DNA of 33,273 nucleotides from Chloroflexota bacterium (GTDB lineage Bacteria; Chloroflexota; Dehalococcoidia; Lucifugimonadales; JADFKI01). The position numbers and the translations under genes are program-made. This document shows, in pieces, positions 22,142 to 30,258 of this stretch (the stretch's first letter is position 1; each line of letters starts with the position of its first letter). Below the pieces are notes generated by a model. It did not search any database and was not told where the DNA came from. It saw nothing but the letters and a program-made list of their open reading frames with translations. Location of the stretch: NCBI GenBank assembly GCA_022565015.1, contig JADFKI010000004.1, forward strand, positions 1-33,273, in the 5' to 3' direction.

Positions 22142-23554
22142 TTAGATGGGCGGCCTGCGCGTGTGCCAGTCCGTGGCCTGCTCGTAGGCGTGGGCTATCT
22201 TTAGCACAAATGCGTCCTCGAAGGACCTTCCGGCGAGCTGCATTCCGATGGGCATGCCGTCCGACGTGAAGCCGCACGGCACCGAGATCGTGGGTTGGCC
22301 CGTTATGTTGAAGGGGCGGGTGAGGCTCGGCATAAGCGCCAGCTTGTGAATCTCCCTGCCCGCTACCTGTACCGTCGGTTCACTTATCTTTGGCGACCCA
22401 ACGGGCAGCGTCGGCGCCAGGAGGGCGTCGAACTCCTTCATCGTCTCGCCGGCCTCCCGGTTGAAGGCGGTCCGGGCCCGCTGGGCCTTTATGTAGTCGA
22501 TTGCGGGCGTCAGGGCGCCCGTCTCCAGCCTGGCGCGCACGTCTGGGTCGAAGTCGTCGGGCCTGGTCTTGAGACTCTCCATGTGAATCTCCGCGGCCTC
22601 CGTCAGCAGTATAGTCCCGGAGATGGGTATCGAGTGCTGGAGGACGGGCATGGAGATCTCCGCCACCACCGCGCCGAGCTCCCGCAGCACCTCAGCCGCG
22701 GCATACACCGCATCCACAACCTCCTTGTCGATGGCATCGTAGAAGTAGTCCTGGGGGATGCCGATGCGTACGCCCTCGAGGTCCTCACCCAGGTACCGCG
22801 TGTAGTCCTCGCCGGCGCGCTGGACGGAAGACGGGTCGCGGGGGTCGTGTCCGGCGATGACGTTCATGACGAGGGCGTTGTCTCTAACGGTCCGCGTCAT
22901 GGGGCCGACGGTGTCCAGGCTGTAGCTAAGCGGATAGACACCGTACCTGCTCACGAGACCAAAAGTCGGCTTCAAACCCACGATTCCGCAGGCGCCCGCG
23001 GGTATGCGTACCGAGCCCCCGGTGTCGCTGCCCAGCGCCCCCATGCACTGGCCCGACGCCACGGACGCCCCGGAGCCGCCGCTGGAACCGCCGGTCACCC
23101 GCTCGACGTTCCACGGATTATGCGCGGGCCCGTCGTGGGGGTTCTCGCTGGTGCCGCCCAGGGCAAACTCGTGCATCTGAAGCTTGCCCATCAGCACGGC
23201 GCCGGAAGCTCTGAAGCGCTCCATGACCGCGGCATCGTAGTCCGGCACGAAGTCCCGCTTGATCTTGGAGCCGATGGTCGTGCGTATGCCCTTCGTATAG
23301 TAGAGGTCTTTCAGTCCTATCGGAATGCCGTGCAAGGGGCCTCGATGATCTCCATTTTGGATAGCCTGCTCGGCCTCCCTGGCGGACTCCATCGCCTCGT
23401 CCGCTAGCAAGGTAATAAAAGAGTTCAGCTTGTCGTCCGTGGCGCGGATGCGCTCCAGGTGGGCTCGCACCAGCTCTACCGGAGAAAGCTCCTTGCGGGC
23501 GATTCTCTCGGCCGCCTCGGATATGGACAGATATGTAAGCTCGCCTGGACTCAT
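22142..23554 (-). CDS. Amidase-signature family protein (GatA/AtzE-like)
   Basis: 470-aa amidase-signature enzyme with the full Ser-cisSer-Lys triad: Lys82 in GIPIGLKDLYYTKG, Ser157 in VTGGSSGGSG and nucleophile Ser181 in GSDTGGSVR. It would often be labelled glutamyl-tRNA amidotransferase subunit A. The C-terminal half (LLAPTLPVGSP, then ITGQPTISVPCGFTSDGMPIGMQLAGRSFED) fits stand-alone or AtzE-type amidases better, and no GatB is nearby. ATG 23554 has AAGGAG 5 bases upstream; the frame is open to 23641 but would overlap the small upstream gene. That gene encodes a GatC/AtzG-like small subunit, suggesting a heterodimeric amidase acting on a small amide. Confidence 0.9.
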   Translation of the reverse strand: MSPGELTYLSISEAAERIARKELSPVELVRAHLERIRATDDKLNSFITLLADEAMESAREAEQAIQNGDHRGPLHGIPIGLKDLYYTKGIRTTIGSKIKRDFVPDYDAAVMERFRASGAVLMGKLQMHEFALGGTSENPHDGPAHNPWNVERVTGGSSGGSGASVASGQCMGALGSDTGGSVRIPAGACGIVGLKPTFGLVSRYGVYPLSYSLDTVGPMTRTVRDNALVMNVIAGHDPRDPSSVQRAGEDYTRYLGEDLEGVRIGIPQDYFYDAIDKEVVDAVYAAAEVLRELGAVVAEISMPVLQHSIPISGTILLTEAAEIHMESLKTRPDDFDPDVRARLETGALTPAIDYIKAQRARTAFNREAGETMKEFDALLAPTLPVGSPKISEPTVQVAGREIHKLALMPSLTRPFNITGQPTISVPCGFTSDGMPIGMQLAGRSFEDAFVLKIAHAYEQATDWHTRRPPI

Positions 23555-23597
23555 CTGGGCTCCTTCCTGGAAACGAGGTCTATTCGGGTGTGCAAGG

Positions 23598-23789
23598 TTA
23601 GGACGCGTCGGCCCTGAATGACACCGCAGGCTCCACGCCATCGAGCTTCAGCTCGTCCAGGCCCGCGACGCCGTCGGAGCCTCGTTTTAGCTGCGACAAT
23701 AGCTCGTCGACTTTTTCGTCGGTCAGCTCCAGGCCGATCAACCGAGCCAGGGCCTGAACGCTTTCAAGTGTTACTTTGGGGGCTGCCAT
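23598..23789 (-). CDS. Small GatC/AtzG-like amidase subunit
   Basis: 63-aa protein, shorter than typical GatC (about 95). The N-terminal helix SVQALARLIGLELTDEKVDEL and the C-terminal VEPAVSFRAD resemble the GatC fold. The length and ending are most like AtzG/DUF4089 proteins (EPAPVFRP-like ends), which wrap around and stabilise AtzE-type amidases. ATG 23789 has GGAGG 6 bases upstream; a TTG at 23795 touches that site and is excluded. It ends 43 bases before the amidase start, in the same transcript. Confidence 0.75.
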   Translation of the reverse strand: MAAPKVTLESVQALARLIGLELTDEKVDELLSQLKRGSDGVAGLDELKLDGVEPAVSFRADAS

Positions 23790-24007
23790 AGCCAACCTCC
23801 ACTCGTATTACTCGCCTGTGAATGCCAGGACTTTGCCGGTGACGCGGCCCATATCGCCCCGGAGAAGCATGGACCGCCGGGGACAGCACTATTTACAACC
23901 GTTGTGGCGTGCCTGTCAAGCAGACATCGTCGGCCCACTGGAAAGGTGGCGCGGGCCGTCAGATCGGAGGTCGAGGCCGTGAAAACTCGCGAAAGAAGGG
24001 GAAGATA

Positions 24008-25054
24008 CTAGTCCCCGGCGGACGCGGTGGCAGCTGTCTGGGGTCGTGGCGCGGCGGGGCCTTCTGTCCGCTCGGCCGCCCGCATGAGCATCGCGCCGAG
24101 GTCTCGGAGGTTTCTGTTGACCAGGGCCGGGCCGAGGGCGAACGCCGCCACGGCCGCTCCGCCGATGGCAACCGCTATCGCGACTCCGTAGGGCTCGCCG
24201 ACCAGGGGCGTTCCTATGAAAGTGGCCACGAGACCCGCCTGCATGCCTGACAAAGGCATGATGCTCCACGTCATGCCGTAGAAACCCATAACGCGGCCTC
24301 TCATCCGGTCCGGGACCAACATCTGAAGGGAGCTCATTATGGATATCATATATATGGAGCTGAAGACGCCCATGAAGACCATGACTGACATGGCGAGGTA
24401 GAAGTTTCGGATGAGCAGAATGGTGAGGCCAAAAACGATCACGCTCCCACCGAACATTGTCGCCCCACCTATGAGCATAATACCCTTATTCTTGAAATTG
24501 GTACGAGAGCCCAGATATAGCGTCGTGAAAAGTGCGCCCACGCCGCCTATGCCCAGTAGCAAGCCCTGGCCGTCTGACCCCACGCGAAGTATATCCACGG
24601 CGATGGCGGGCATCATCATGATGTATGACATGCCGAAGAAGCTGTTGAAGAATGTCATCGAGATGAGAAACGAGAAGATCGAGTTGTCGCGGATGAACTT
24701 GAGCCCGTCCAACATGTCCTTGGCCGCGTTTCCACTCCCGCCACGTTCGATCTTCGGAACCTTCAGTCTCGACATTACCAAAGCCATCGCCACGAAGCCC
24801 GCGCCCGCAAGGAAGAAGGACGCCGACGTTCCCATCAGCGCAATAACGCCTCCGGCTAGCGCGGGTGCGACGATTCGCGTCCCCTGCCAGATGGAGGCGT
24901 TGAGGGCGACGGCGCTCATCATGACCTTGCGGTCGATCAGGTGCGGATAGAGCGCCTGCCTCGCCGGCTGATCGAAGGCGTTAACGGCCCCGGCAATGAA
25001 GGCGAGTACGATCACATGCCATATGGCAACCATTCCCGACGCGGTCAGCAGCAA
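24008..25054 (-). CDS. MFS transporter, C-terminal part (frameshifted)
   Basis: This frame encodes about ten of the twelve membrane segments of a major facilitator superfamily exporter (MFS_3/enterobactin-exporter-like). It begins in the third segment (ASGMVAIWHVIVLAFIAGAVNAFDQPARQALYPHLI) and runs to a polar Arg/Ala/Thr-rich end. FDQPARQAL with the following helix and RMRGRVMGFYGM are typical of the subfamily. It continues the protein started at 25370 but is one base out of frame. TTG 25054 is only the first possible start in this frame, not a likely true one. Either the gene is broken or the read has a one-base error. Confidence 0.8.
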   Translation of the reverse strand: MLLTASGMVAIWHVIVLAFIAGAVNAFDQPARQALYPHLIDRKVMMSAVALNASIWQGTRIVAPALAGGVIALMGTSASFFLAGAGFVAMALVMSRLKVPKIERGGSGNAAKDMLDGLKFIRDNSIFSFLISMTFFNSFFGMSYIMMMPAIAVDILRVGSDGQGLLLGIGGVGALFTTLYLGSRTNFKNKGIMLIGGATMFGGSVIVFGLTILLIRNFYLAMSVMVFMGVFSSIYMISIMSSLQMLVPDRMRGRVMGFYGMTWSIMPLSGMQAGLVATFIGTPLVGEPYGVAIAVAIGGAAVAAFALGPALVNRNLRDLGAMLMRAAERTEGPAAPRPQTAATASAGD

Positions 25055-25370
25055 GCAGGAATATGAGAATCGCCGTGATGGACTGTGTGACGATTATCAG
25101 CCTTCGCTTGTCGAAGAGGTCCGCGAAGACGCCGCCGAAGAGGTTTAGGACTATGGCGGGAATGGCGTTGGCGAGACCTATGGTGCCGAGGAACAAGGGT
25201 GAGCCAGTAAGCTGGTAGACCAGCCAATACTGGCCGAACTGAAACATCTGGAAGCCGCTGACGGACGCCAGCGTCCCAAACCAGTACGAGCGGTACGCGG
25301 CGTACCTTAGCGCCGGGGGAATGTTTATGAGCGGCCGTCTGGCCGGTGCTTCGATTGCCTCTTGACTCAA
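24981..25370 (-). CDS. MFS transporter, N-terminal part (frameshifted)
   Basis: Encodes the cytoplasmic N-terminus and first two to three membrane segments of the MFS protein (YRSYWFGTLASVSGFQMFQFGQYWLVY; then GLANAIPAIVLNLFGGVFADLFDKRRLIIVTQ, the conserved loop 2-3). After ILIFLLA the frame enters non-family sequence (RVGNGCHMAC...) and stops, while the next reading frame continues the transporter. Removing one base near 25052 joins the halves as IFLLLLTASGMV. The start is TTG 25370, with a stop codon four codons upstream and only a weak GAGA site. If intact, the gene would encode about 450 residues. Confidence 0.8.
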   Translation of the reverse strand: MSQEAIEAPARRPLINIPPALRYAAYRSYWFGTLASVSGFQMFQFGQYWLVYQLTGSPLFLGTIGLANAIPAIVLNLFGGVFADLFDKRRLIIVTQSITAILIFLLAADRVGNGCHMACDRTRLHCRGR

Positions 25371-25406
25371 TACAGTTCTCTAGCCCATCGGTCTATTCGC
25401 GAACTC

Positions 25407-25655
25407 TTACGAATCTCCTCGGCCGGCAACTGCCTGGTCCTTAAGGGGGATTCGTCCCCAGGTGACGTCGTCGGGAAGCTCGGATAGCTCCTTATCCCGT
25501 ATCATCTCTCGGATATTGAGGATCGTGGCGTTGACCTCGTCCGTAACATATACCCAGTCGGGCTGCTCGGGAAACCAGTAAGGAGACGTTATCCGGACGA
25601 CCTTACGCTCCTTGTCATTGAGATAAATGCCAAATTTGGACACGTGAGACAGCAT
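25407..25655 (-). CDS. Hypothetical protein (82 aa)
   Basis: No family recognised. It is a small soluble protein with a regular beta-like N-terminal half (SKFGIYLNDKERKVVRITSPYWFPEQPDWVYVTDEV) and a helical, acidic C-terminal half. ATG 25655 has AAGGAG 5 bases upstream, and codon use matches its neighbours, so it is probably real. It lies 36 bases upstream of the MFS start and may be co-transcribed with it. No function is proposed. Confidence 0.65.
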   Translation of the reverse strand: MLSHVSKFGIYLNDKERKVVRITSPYWFPEQPDWVYVTDEVNATILNIREMIRDKELSELPDDVTWGRIPLKDQAVAGRGDS

Positions 25656-25952
25656 GGCCACTCCTTAAGCGCCGATGACCCTACGTTACCATATAAACCC
25701 GAACTCCTTCAACTCGGCTGCTGTAGGCTCCAGCCTCATAACGAAGCCGCCCAACGATTATCGTTAGGCCGCTGACGGTCGCACCAATGGCAAGGGCATA
25801 AACCGGCGTTCAGGCTCACCCCATCTAATGAAGACATAGTTTCTTTAACGATGGACTGGTGGAACAGGCCGGGCCAAGTCTATGGTCTCCCGAGGGCAAC
25901 TCCTTGGCGCAAGGTCGTTATTGCCCTCGGAAGACGCCGTGAAATTTCGGCT

Positions 25953-26531
25953 CTATTCAGCAGGTTCAAATGTATCCCGCATCCCAATGTTAGCTTCGTC
26001 CAAGTCTGAGACCTCTCCGAGAAGGTTTAGGCCGCATACCTCGGCTTCTACGATCTCTACCTCGTTGACTTCCAGACTGTCCTGACGTTTAATCGGGTCT
26101 CCCTCTTCATTGAAAAAGGTCCTGACTTGGGTACGATATTCCCCGCCTTGCCACTTCCACTCGATGGATATCTCGCCACAGCCTTCCACATCGAATGCCT
26201 TCACTTCCGCTTCAGCCTCGATAGGGACGCCATCTTCGTTGAATCGAAGCTCAATCTTGGCGTCGTCGCCATTAGAAAGGTCCAACTCCTTCTCCGCCCG
26301 ACCAAACGGCAACTGAAGTTCTACCGTCCACGTATCCCCATCAAATTCGAATTCAACCCCAAAAGGGCCAAAGGTAGTGTCGGCCCCGATCTCCGCACGT
26401 AGAACCTGCTCGGCCAGTTCCCACTCAACTTCCCCATTGTTGGCAGTTGCCGCCGTCATTCCAAAGCCTGCTATTATGCCAATCGAGGCAACGGCCAGTC
26501 CAGCTATCAGCGCGACCAACTTGATGTTCAT
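25953..26531 (-). CDS. Secreted acidic hypothetical protein
   Basis: 192-aa protein beginning with a clear Sec signal: MNIK, a hydrophobic core of about 20 residues (LVALIAGLAVASIGIIAGFG) and a small-residue end near ATA-NN, so cleavage near residue 30 is likely. The mature part is very acidic, rich in Glu/Asp and beta strands (VEWELAEQVLRAEIGADT, FGVEFEFDGDTWTVEL, GCGEISIEWKWQGGEYRTQ). Two Cys residues, in VEGCGEIS and AEVCGLNL, could form a disulfide. No catalytic motif is recognised. ATG 26531 has a strong GGAGGAG site. It lies alone between untranslated stretches. Confidence 0.75.
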   Translation of the reverse strand: MNIKLVALIAGLAVASIGIIAGFGMTAATANNGEVEWELAEQVLRAEIGADTTFGPFGVEFEFDGDTWTVELQLPFGRAEKELDLSNGDDAKIELRFNEDGVPIEAEAEVKAFDVEGCGEISIEWKWQGGEYRTQVRTFFNEEGDPIKRQDSLEVNEVEIVEAEVCGLNLLGEVSDLDEANIGMRDTFEPAE

Positions 26532-26944
26532 TTGCTCCTCCTTATTTCATTTTTGTACTTACGCCCATATGATTCGAAGACCTTCCTAGGATTTCCAGAT
26601 GTGACACAAAGGTTCATGGAGACGGTTTCCAAAAAGGCCATATACCGGCGGTTCGACGGTGCCCCTGCACGCCACCACCGAGTATCTACGAATATGGAGT
26701 CGTCAGATTACGCTTCGAGTTCATAATGCTCGAGAAGGTTACAAAGTAAGGAAGAAGGAAGATCAATGTAGGTCAATCTGAGGCTTTGGCTACAGCAAGC
26801 GCAGTATATATGAGGCCTTACAATGAGTCAATCTAGCGTTGCTTCGATTGCTAATGACGAGGCAACACGTCGATGCGAATCGATCGAGGCGATTTCACTC
26901 ACGCTGATCGAGGCACGGATGCTGAACGAAATCGGGAAGAAGAA
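26532..26944. other. Intergenic region between the secreted protein and glmS
   Basis: About 410 bases. It should hold the promoter of the secreted-protein gene and the end of the glmS transcript, but I find no convincing hexamers or terminator. A direct repeat of GCCTCGATC occurs near 26880-26915 (minus strand). The plus-strand frame at 26823 that runs into glmS is an antisense artefact. Confidence 0.4.
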
Positions 26945-28789
26945 CTACTCGACGGTTACGGACTTGGCGAGATTGCGGGGCTGGTCCACGTCGCAGCCTC
27001 GTCGTACGGCGATGTGATACGCAATCAGCTGCGCCGGAATCACATTTAAGATGGGATACATGTCCGGAGAGGCCTCTGGCAGATAGATTACGTCGTCGGC
27101 ACGCTCCCTTATGCTCTCGTCGCCCTCGGTGGCGATTGCAATTACGATGCCGCCCCGGGCCTTCACCTCGTTGACGTTGCTCAGCATCTTTTCGTAAAGG
27201 CTGTCTTTCGGCATCAGCGCGACGACGGGCATCTCCTCGTCTATCAACGAAATCGGCCCGTGCTTCATCTCGCCCGCGGGGTAGCCCTCGGCGTGGATGT
27301 AGCTGAGCTCCTTGAGCTTGAGAGCGCCCTCCATGGCCAGCGGATAATTGATGCCCCTTCCTAAAAAGAGAAAGTCCGATCGGGAATACCAGCGTTGAGC
27401 GAGGGTCTCATACTGCCTCTCTTCGGAGAGAAGCCTTCCAAGCATGTCGGGCAACCGTGCGAGGTCGCGAACATGCGCCTCAAGCTGGTCTTTATTCACA
27501 GTCCCGCGCTTGACGCCCATGTAAAGGGCCAGCATATACAGCGAAATGAGAGAGCAGGTAAACGTCTTGCTGGATGCCACGCCTATTTCGAGGCCCGCAC
27601 GCAGGAGTATGGTCCCGTCCGCGACCCGGGTGGTCTGCGTTCCCGCGTAGTTGCACAGGGTCAGCTGCCGTACTCCCTTACGCTTGGCCTCGTCCATGGC
27701 GGCGAGGGTGTCTGCCGTTTCGCCGGACTGAGATATGGAGATCACCAGGGTGTTTTCCGAAAGGACCGGGTCCCGGTACCTAAATTCGGAGGAGTTGTCG
27801 GATTCCGCTGGAATTCTCGCCAGCGACTCGATCCACAACCTGCCCACCATGGCCGCGTGTAGGCTGGTGCCCATGCCAACCAGAATTACCCTGTCGAAAT
27901 TCCTGACCTCTTCGTCCGAAAACGGAAAGTCCTCGAGGTCTATGGACATGTCATCGAAGGAGACACGCCCTCGGAGCGCGTCGATCGCCACTTCGGGCTG
28001 CTCGTGGATCTCCTTCAGCATGAAATGCTTGTATTCGCCCTTCGCCGAGGTCAGGGCGTCATAGGACACGTGCATGGGCGTCTTTTCGGTCGCGGTGCCG
28101 TCCAACTGATGGTACGACGCGTTGTCCCGCGTGACGGTCACCATCTCGCCGCCCGCAAGGTAGACTATATCCCGCGTGTGCGGCAGCAGCGCGGGGAGAT
28201 CGCTGGCAAGCAACATCTCATCCTTGCCGTACCCCACGACGATTCCGCCGGCGTTTCCGAGCTTGAAGGAGACGATCTTTCCAGGCTCACTCTTCGACAT
28301 CACAACGACGGCGTTGGCGCCACTCATACGATTCGCCGTCGCGCGAACGGCATCTTCCAGTGAGTACTCTTCCAATATGAAAGACTCGATCAGATGGGGA
28401 ATGCACTCGGCATCCGTCTGAGATGAGAACTGGTGGCCCCCGGCAATGAGCTCCCGCTTGAGGTCCAGGTAGTTCTCGACGATGCCGTTGTGGACTACCA
28501 TTACGTCGCCGCCGCAGTCGGTGTGAGGATGTGCGTTGAAGTCCGTGGGGCCTCCGTGAGTGGCCCAGCGAGTGTGGCCGATGCCGCTGGTGCCCTCAGG
28601 ATGGCCGTTTTCGAGGATCTTCTTCAGGTTTTCGAGCTTGCCCGCCGCCTTGTGGATGCTGGGCTCGCCCGCGGAGTCGATGACGGCGATGCCCGCGCTA
28701 TCGTAGCCCCTGTATTCGAGGCTGGTCAGGCCGTCAAGGATTATCTGCGTAGCCGCCCTGTTGCCCGTATAACCGATTATGCCGCACAT
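26945..28789 (-). CDS. glmS: Glutamine-fructose-6-phosphate aminotransferase (isomerizing)
   Basis: 614-aa enzyme that makes glucosamine-6-phosphate from fructose-6-phosphate and glutamine, the entry to amino-sugar and cell-envelope precursors. The N-terminal class II glutaminase has nucleophile Cys2 (MCGIIGYTG) plus GHTRWATHG and HNGIVENY. Two SIS domains follow, with VGMGTSLHAA, SISQSGETADT, and the C-terminal DVDQPRNLAKSVTVE tail. It is full length. ATG 28789 has AGGGG 6 bases upstream. It lies 68 bases after plsC; that gap is too short for a glmS ribozyme, and none is seen. Confidence 0.98.
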   Translation of the reverse strand: MCGIIGYTGNRAATQIILDGLTSLEYRGYDSAGIAVIDSAGEPSIHKAAGKLENLKKILENGHPEGTSGIGHTRWATHGGPTDFNAHPHTDCGGDVMVVHNGIVENYLDLKRELIAGGHQFSSQTDAECIPHLIESFILEEYSLEDAVRATANRMSGANAVVVMSKSEPGKIVSFKLGNAGGIVVGYGKDEMLLASDLPALLPHTRDIVYLAGGEMVTVTRDNASYHQLDGTATEKTPMHVSYDALTSAKGEYKHFMLKEIHEQPEVAIDALRGRVSFDDMSIDLEDFPFSDEEVRNFDRVILVGMGTSLHAAMVGRLWIESLARIPAESDNSSEFRYRDPVLSENTLVISISQSGETADTLAAMDEAKRKGVRQLTLCNYAGTQTTRVADGTILLRAGLEIGVASSKTFTCSLISLYMLALYMGVKRGTVNKDQLEAHVRDLARLPDMLGRLLSEERQYETLAQRWYSRSDFLFLGRGINYPLAMEGALKLKELSYIHAEGYPAGEMKHGPISLIDEEMPVVALMPKDSLYEKMLSNVNEVKARGGIVIAIATEGDESIRERADDVIYLPEASPDMYPILNVIPAQLIAYHIAVRRGCDVDQPRNLAKSVTVE

Positions 28790-28857
28790 GAATATCCCCT
28801 GGGATTACGACCGGTACATTGCTTCATGTTTGATTATCGGCAACGCCACAACCCTTT

Positions 28858-29523
28858 TCAATGCCTATTTTGTGCAGTGGAGACCGGCTTTTTGGCGTAG
28901 GCGCCCTGGTATTGCTCAGGCAAAAGCTCGGCTATTTTCCCCATAATGAGCAGGGTCATGGAATCCAGGTCTTCCTTGGCGGGTCTTCCTTCGATCTCAG
29001 GCAACCGGAAGGTCTTCCCAATGCTTACCCGTATGGCGCCCGTCGGGAAAAAGACCCTCGCCCAGGAACCCATTCTCTCCGTGCCCGTTATCCCCACGGG
29101 GAGAATGGGAGTTCCGGCCCGCAAGGCTATCTGGGCGACGCCTTGCTTGGCCTCTCTCATCCCATTCTGAGAACGGGTGCCTTCCGGAAACAGGACCACG
29201 GCCTTGTCATTCTTGAGCTGGTCGACGACCCATCGGTACGCCCGCACGTCCGTGCCTTCCCTGTTGACTGAAAAGGCGCCGTAGCTCGCCAGGAACCACT
29301 TGGCGAAGGCCCCTCTGAACAGGCCCGACTTCGCAAGAAAGTAGACTCGGCGAGGGATGCTGGACACCAACATGGGCGGATCGATGTTCCCCAGATGATT
29401 GGACACGATTATCAGCGCCCCGGTGGCAGGCACGTTTTCCTTTCCGGCGACTTCATATTCCGCGAACAGCTTCAGCGCCGTTACCTGGACAAAATGGGAT
29501 ATCTTATAGACCCAGTCGTTCAA
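28858..29523 (-). CDS. plsC: 1-acyl-sn-glycerol-3-phosphate acyltransferase
   Basis: 221-aa PlsC-family acyltransferase making phosphatidic acid at the inner face of the membrane. Catalytic motif HX4D is His43-Asp48 in SNHLGNIDPP, motif III is FPEGTRSQNG, and TPILPVGITGTE matches motif IV. The start is TTG 29523, whose TTGA overlaps the cmk stop codon (4-base overlap) with GGAG 5 bases upstream inside cmk, so translation is probably coupled. The cmk-plsC pairing recurs in several bacterial groups. Confidence 0.93.
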   Translation of the reverse strand: MNDWVYKISHFVQVTALKLFAEYEVAGKENVPATGALIIVSNHLGNIDPPMLVSSIPRRVYFLAKSGLFRGAFAKWFLASYGAFSVNREGTDVRAYRWVVDQLKNDKAVVLFPEGTRSQNGMREAKQGVAQIALRAGTPILPVGITGTERMGSWARVFFPTGAIRVSIGKTFRLPEIEGRPAKEDLDSMTLLIMGKIAELLPEQYQGAYAKKPVSTAQNRH

Positions 29524-30188
29524 ATTCGCTCCACCCGCTCCATGATCAAGGCCACGACCTCTTCCACGGAAAGCGAGTCCGTGTCGATTTCCAGTGCGTC
29601 GTCCGCCGGCCGCAGCGGCGAGTCCGCTCGCTCGGTGTCCTGCGTGTCCCTTAGTTTCAGGTCAATGCTCACCTGTCTCAAGTCCGTGGTTATCCCCTTC
29701 TCCAGGTTCTCCCTGTGCCTGCGCTGCGCCCGGACCTGGGACGACGCCATCAAAAATACCTTGACCTTTGCGTCCGGCAATACGACGGTACCTATGTCCC
29801 TTCCCACCATGACAATGGGTCCCTGGTCCGCGACCGCGCGCTGCTGCGGCACCATCGCCCTTCGCACGCCTGAGACGGCGGATACGTCCGAGACGCCCCT
29901 GTCGATTTCCAGTCGCCGTAGCAGGTCTGTTACGTCTCTGCTGTCCACCAGCAGCCTGTCGGAGCCGCTATTTACGACGAGCCGAATCTCGATGGTTTCC
30001 GCCAGCTCTTGAAGCGCGTACTCGTCCTTCAGGCCGATATTTCGGTCCAGCGCCGCCCATGTAACGGCCCGATACATATTGCCCGTATCCAGGAACCTGG
30101 ACTTGAGCCGGCTTGCCAGCTCCTTGCCCACGACCGTCTTCCCCGACGCTGCGGGCCCGTCGATTGCTATTGTTGGCTTTCCGCTCAA
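29520..30188 (-). CDS. cmk: Cytidylate kinase
   Basis: 222-aa CMP/dCMP kinase. The Walker A loop GPAASGKT is at residues 10-17, followed by FLDTGNMYRAVTWAAL (nucleotide monophosphate site), VMVGRDIGTVVLPDAKVKVFLMAS and the LID region with RRHRENLEKG. Length is normal. The start is TTG 30188, the only one fitting the family N-terminus (SGKPTIAIDGP). The Shine-Dalgarno is imperfect: AAGG is only 2 bases away, with GATGGA at 9. It is first in a cmk - plsC - glmS minus-strand unit. Confidence 0.95.
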   Translation of the reverse strand: MSGKPTIAIDGPAASGKTVVGKELASRLKSRFLDTGNMYRAVTWAALDRNIGLKDEYALQELAETIEIRLVVNSGSDRLLVDSRDVTDLLRRLEIDRGVSDVSAVSGVRRAMVPQQRAVADQGPIVMVGRDIGTVVLPDAKVKVFLMASSQVRAQRRHRENLEKGITTDLRQVSIDLKLRDTQDTERADSPLRPADDALEIDTDSLSVEEVVALIMERVERI

Positions 30189-30258
30189 TACCTTACGTCC
30201 ATCGAGATTCTCCGAACATTATATCGGAACGCGAGCATCGTCCAAAGCATTTTACCGG

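Noticed and set aside
22295..23407. 370-aa open frame on the plus strand
   Set aside because: It is antisense to the amidase gene, which has intact catalytic motifs and a Shine-Dalgarno site; the opposite frame is an effect of GC-rich codon use.
26823..27017. 64-aa plus-strand frame overlapping the glmS 3' end
   Set aside because: Its STVTDLARLRG-like stretch is the antisense of the conserved glmS C-terminus, a common false gene.
28790..28857. glmS ribozyme upstream of glmS
   Set aside because: The 68-base gap to plsC is too short and lacks the conserved ribozyme core; genes appear co-transcribed.
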